A stretch of DNA of 7,418 nucleotides from Candidatus Cryptobacteroides faecihippi (GTDB lineage Bacteria; Bacteroidota; Bacteroidia; Bacteroidales; UBA932). Below, piece after piece: positions 6,458 to 7,418 of the stretch; the stretch's first letter is position 1, and every line of letters begins with the position of its first letter. Position numbers and translations under genes: made by a program. The stretch is from the NCBI GenBank assembly GCA_018066065.1, contig JAGHSC010000087.1, forward strand, positions 1-7,418, read 5' to 3'. The notes under the pieces are model-generated. The model did not search any database, was not told the DNA's origin, and was given only the letters and a program-made list of their open reading frames with translations.

Positions 6458-7417
6458 TTATTTAGCGTAGCCATCATTCTGTACGAGGTTAGGGTTGACC
6501 GTGAACTCCCTGTCCGGGATAGGCATGGCCCAGCGGTAATCACCTGCAGGAATGTTGGTAGGGACCTGGGTTCCAGCAACATCGGTTCTTGTCATGGCCC
6601 TTCCCGTTCTGGCAAGGTCGAACCAGAGATGGTCTTCCCATGCGAGCTCCTTTGCCCTTTCAGCATAGACGCCACCCTTGGTTGCAGGCTGGATGGATGC
6701 ATTCCTGTTCTTGGCGATGGTCTCAAGGTCACCGAGAGCGGTGACACCAGGGACAGATGCTCCATTGATGATAGCCTCTGCACGGTTGAGATACATCTCG
6801 GAAAGACGGAGTATGATGGTGTTGTTGACATCGATCGAGTTGAGACCCTTTCCGAAGTACTTCATGGTGAAGAGAGCTCTGCCATCCTCATCAGGACTTA
6901 CGAGAAGTGCACGTACGTCACCGTCCTCATAAAGGTCAAGGAGATCCTGAGAAGCGCCACAGTCGCCATAGCCATTGTAGCTGGACATACCGCAGACATT
7001 CAGATTTCCTCCGCCGTAGCCCTGTCCAAGTCCTTCATAGACCTCGAAGATGACTTCGCCGCCCTTAGGGACGTTGGTATTGAAGACGCTGGAGAACTTG
7101 CCCTTTTCAACCTTGGCAACCTCATCGGCAGTCCACATCTTGTACTTGCCGCTGTTGATGACGAGGGTAGCATAGTCAGCTGCCTTCTGCCACTGCTCTG
7201 AGTAAAGATAAACCCTTGAAAGGAGAGCCCTGATGGAGTTGATGTTTGCAGAAGCGCTTGCATCGGTAGTACCAGGCCTTTCATAAGAAGGATCGATGAT
7301 CTTCTCAGCCTCAAGGAGGTCGTTGATGATCTGCTCGTAGACTTCCTAGACCGTGCTTCTCTCAGGCTTATACTCTGAATCAACCTAGAGGATGATCCGA
7401 ACGCCCAGATGAGAAGC
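6458..7417 (-). CDS. SusD/RagB-family outer-membrane nutrient-binding lipoprotein (N-terminus beyond right edge, 5' part disrupted)
   Basis: The frame is open and clean from 7345 down to the TAA at 6458-6460, and it shows the C-terminal hallmarks of SusD/RagB proteins. These are SIRALLSRVYLYSEQWQKAA (a TPR-like helix), RLSEMYLNRAEA, ERAKELAWEDHLWFDLARTG (the family's ERxxELxxExxRWFDLxRxG), and the tail MPIPDREFTVNPNLVQNDGY. SusD proteins sit on the cell surface as the lid of a TonB-dependent SusC transporter and bind the oligosaccharide or peptide to be imported. Upstream the same frame continues with VDSEYKPERSTV and EVYEQIINDL, which are also SusD-like, but TAG codons occur at 7346-7348 and 7385-7387. 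The internal ATG at 7136-7138 is not a natural start. The signal peptide and first part are off the edge, and a susC homolog is expected there. The substrate class cannot be read from the sequence; the linked proteases hint at peptide. Confidence 0.92.
7346..7416 (-). other. Disrupted coding stretch of the SusD-like gene (two TAG codons and an apparent frame change)
   Basis: In the SusD frame, TAG stands between STV and EVYEQ (7346-7348) and before VDSEYKPE (7385-7387). Both lie in the same context, TCTAGG, and one G-to-T change from GAG would explain each: STV-E-EVYEQ and L-E-VDSEYKPE are typical SusD sequences. Beyond 7390 the SusD-like residues LLIWAFG (7396-7416) are found in another frame, which suggests a missing or extra base near 7390-7396. 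Several defects within the last ~75 bases of the window fit low-quality contig-end sequence best. A real pseudogene is the alternative. Confidence 0.6.
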
Positions 7418-7418
7418 A

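Noticed and set aside
7000..7383. Minus-strand open frame of 127 codons overlapping the SusD gene
   Set aside because: It is very rich in Ser and Arg, as expected of an out-of-frame reading. The SusD frame is open over the same bases up to 7345 and matches the family.
7346..7387. Genetic code change with TAG read as an amino acid
   Set aside because: Only two TAGs are seen, both at the window edge and next to an apparent frameshift. The remaining coding sequence contains none, so error or gene decay is simpler. Kept only as an item to check.

Overview
The window looks like chromosomal DNA of a member of the Bacteroidota, most likely a gut-type Bacteroidales. The evidence is a SusD/RagB-family protein, a run of lipoproteins with acidic residues after the lipobox cysteine, a type IX secretion (T9SS) C-terminal sorting domain, a Bacteroidota-type -33/-7 promoter, and mostly absent Shine-Dalgarno sequences. 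Genus cannot be fixed from this sequence. No RNA gene, mobile element, CRISPR array or phage feature was seen. All six genes lie on the minus strand, so the biological order runs from the right edge to the left. Gaps inside each gene group are only 14-15 bases.

First unit (right part, 7418 down to about 4195): the C-terminal two thirds or so of a SusD/RagB-like outer-membrane binding lipoprotein, then a Calx-beta lipoprotein (5526-6443), then an Ig/FnIII-like lipoprotein (4251-5510), closed by a strong hairpin terminator (4195-4229). A SusC/RagA TonB-dependent transporter gene is expected just beyond the right edge. The SusD reading frame carries two in-frame TAG codons and an apparent frame change in the last ~75 bases of the window. 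These look like contig-edge errors or a decayed 5' part rather than recoding.

Second unit (4180 down to 1): a well-spaced promoter (4150-4180) drives a small secreted protein of unknown function (3429-4106), an 874-residue S8 subtilisin-family lipoprotein protease with C-terminal Ig-like domains and a T9SS-type sorting tail (790-3414), and a second S8 subtilase lipoprotein (1-774) that runs off the left edge. The two proteases are tandem paralogs with strikingly conserved prodomains.

Taken together, the layout suggests a surface system for capturing and digesting protein or peptide. Surface-anchored subtilases would cut the substrate, and a SusCD/RagAB-type importer with accessory surface lipoproteins would take up the fragments. 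This is inference from gene content and adjacency. The least ordinary points are the combination of lipobox and T9SS tail on one protease, a canonical EF-hand-type calcium loop inserted in its catalytic domain, and the unrecognised secreted protein that leads the protease operon.
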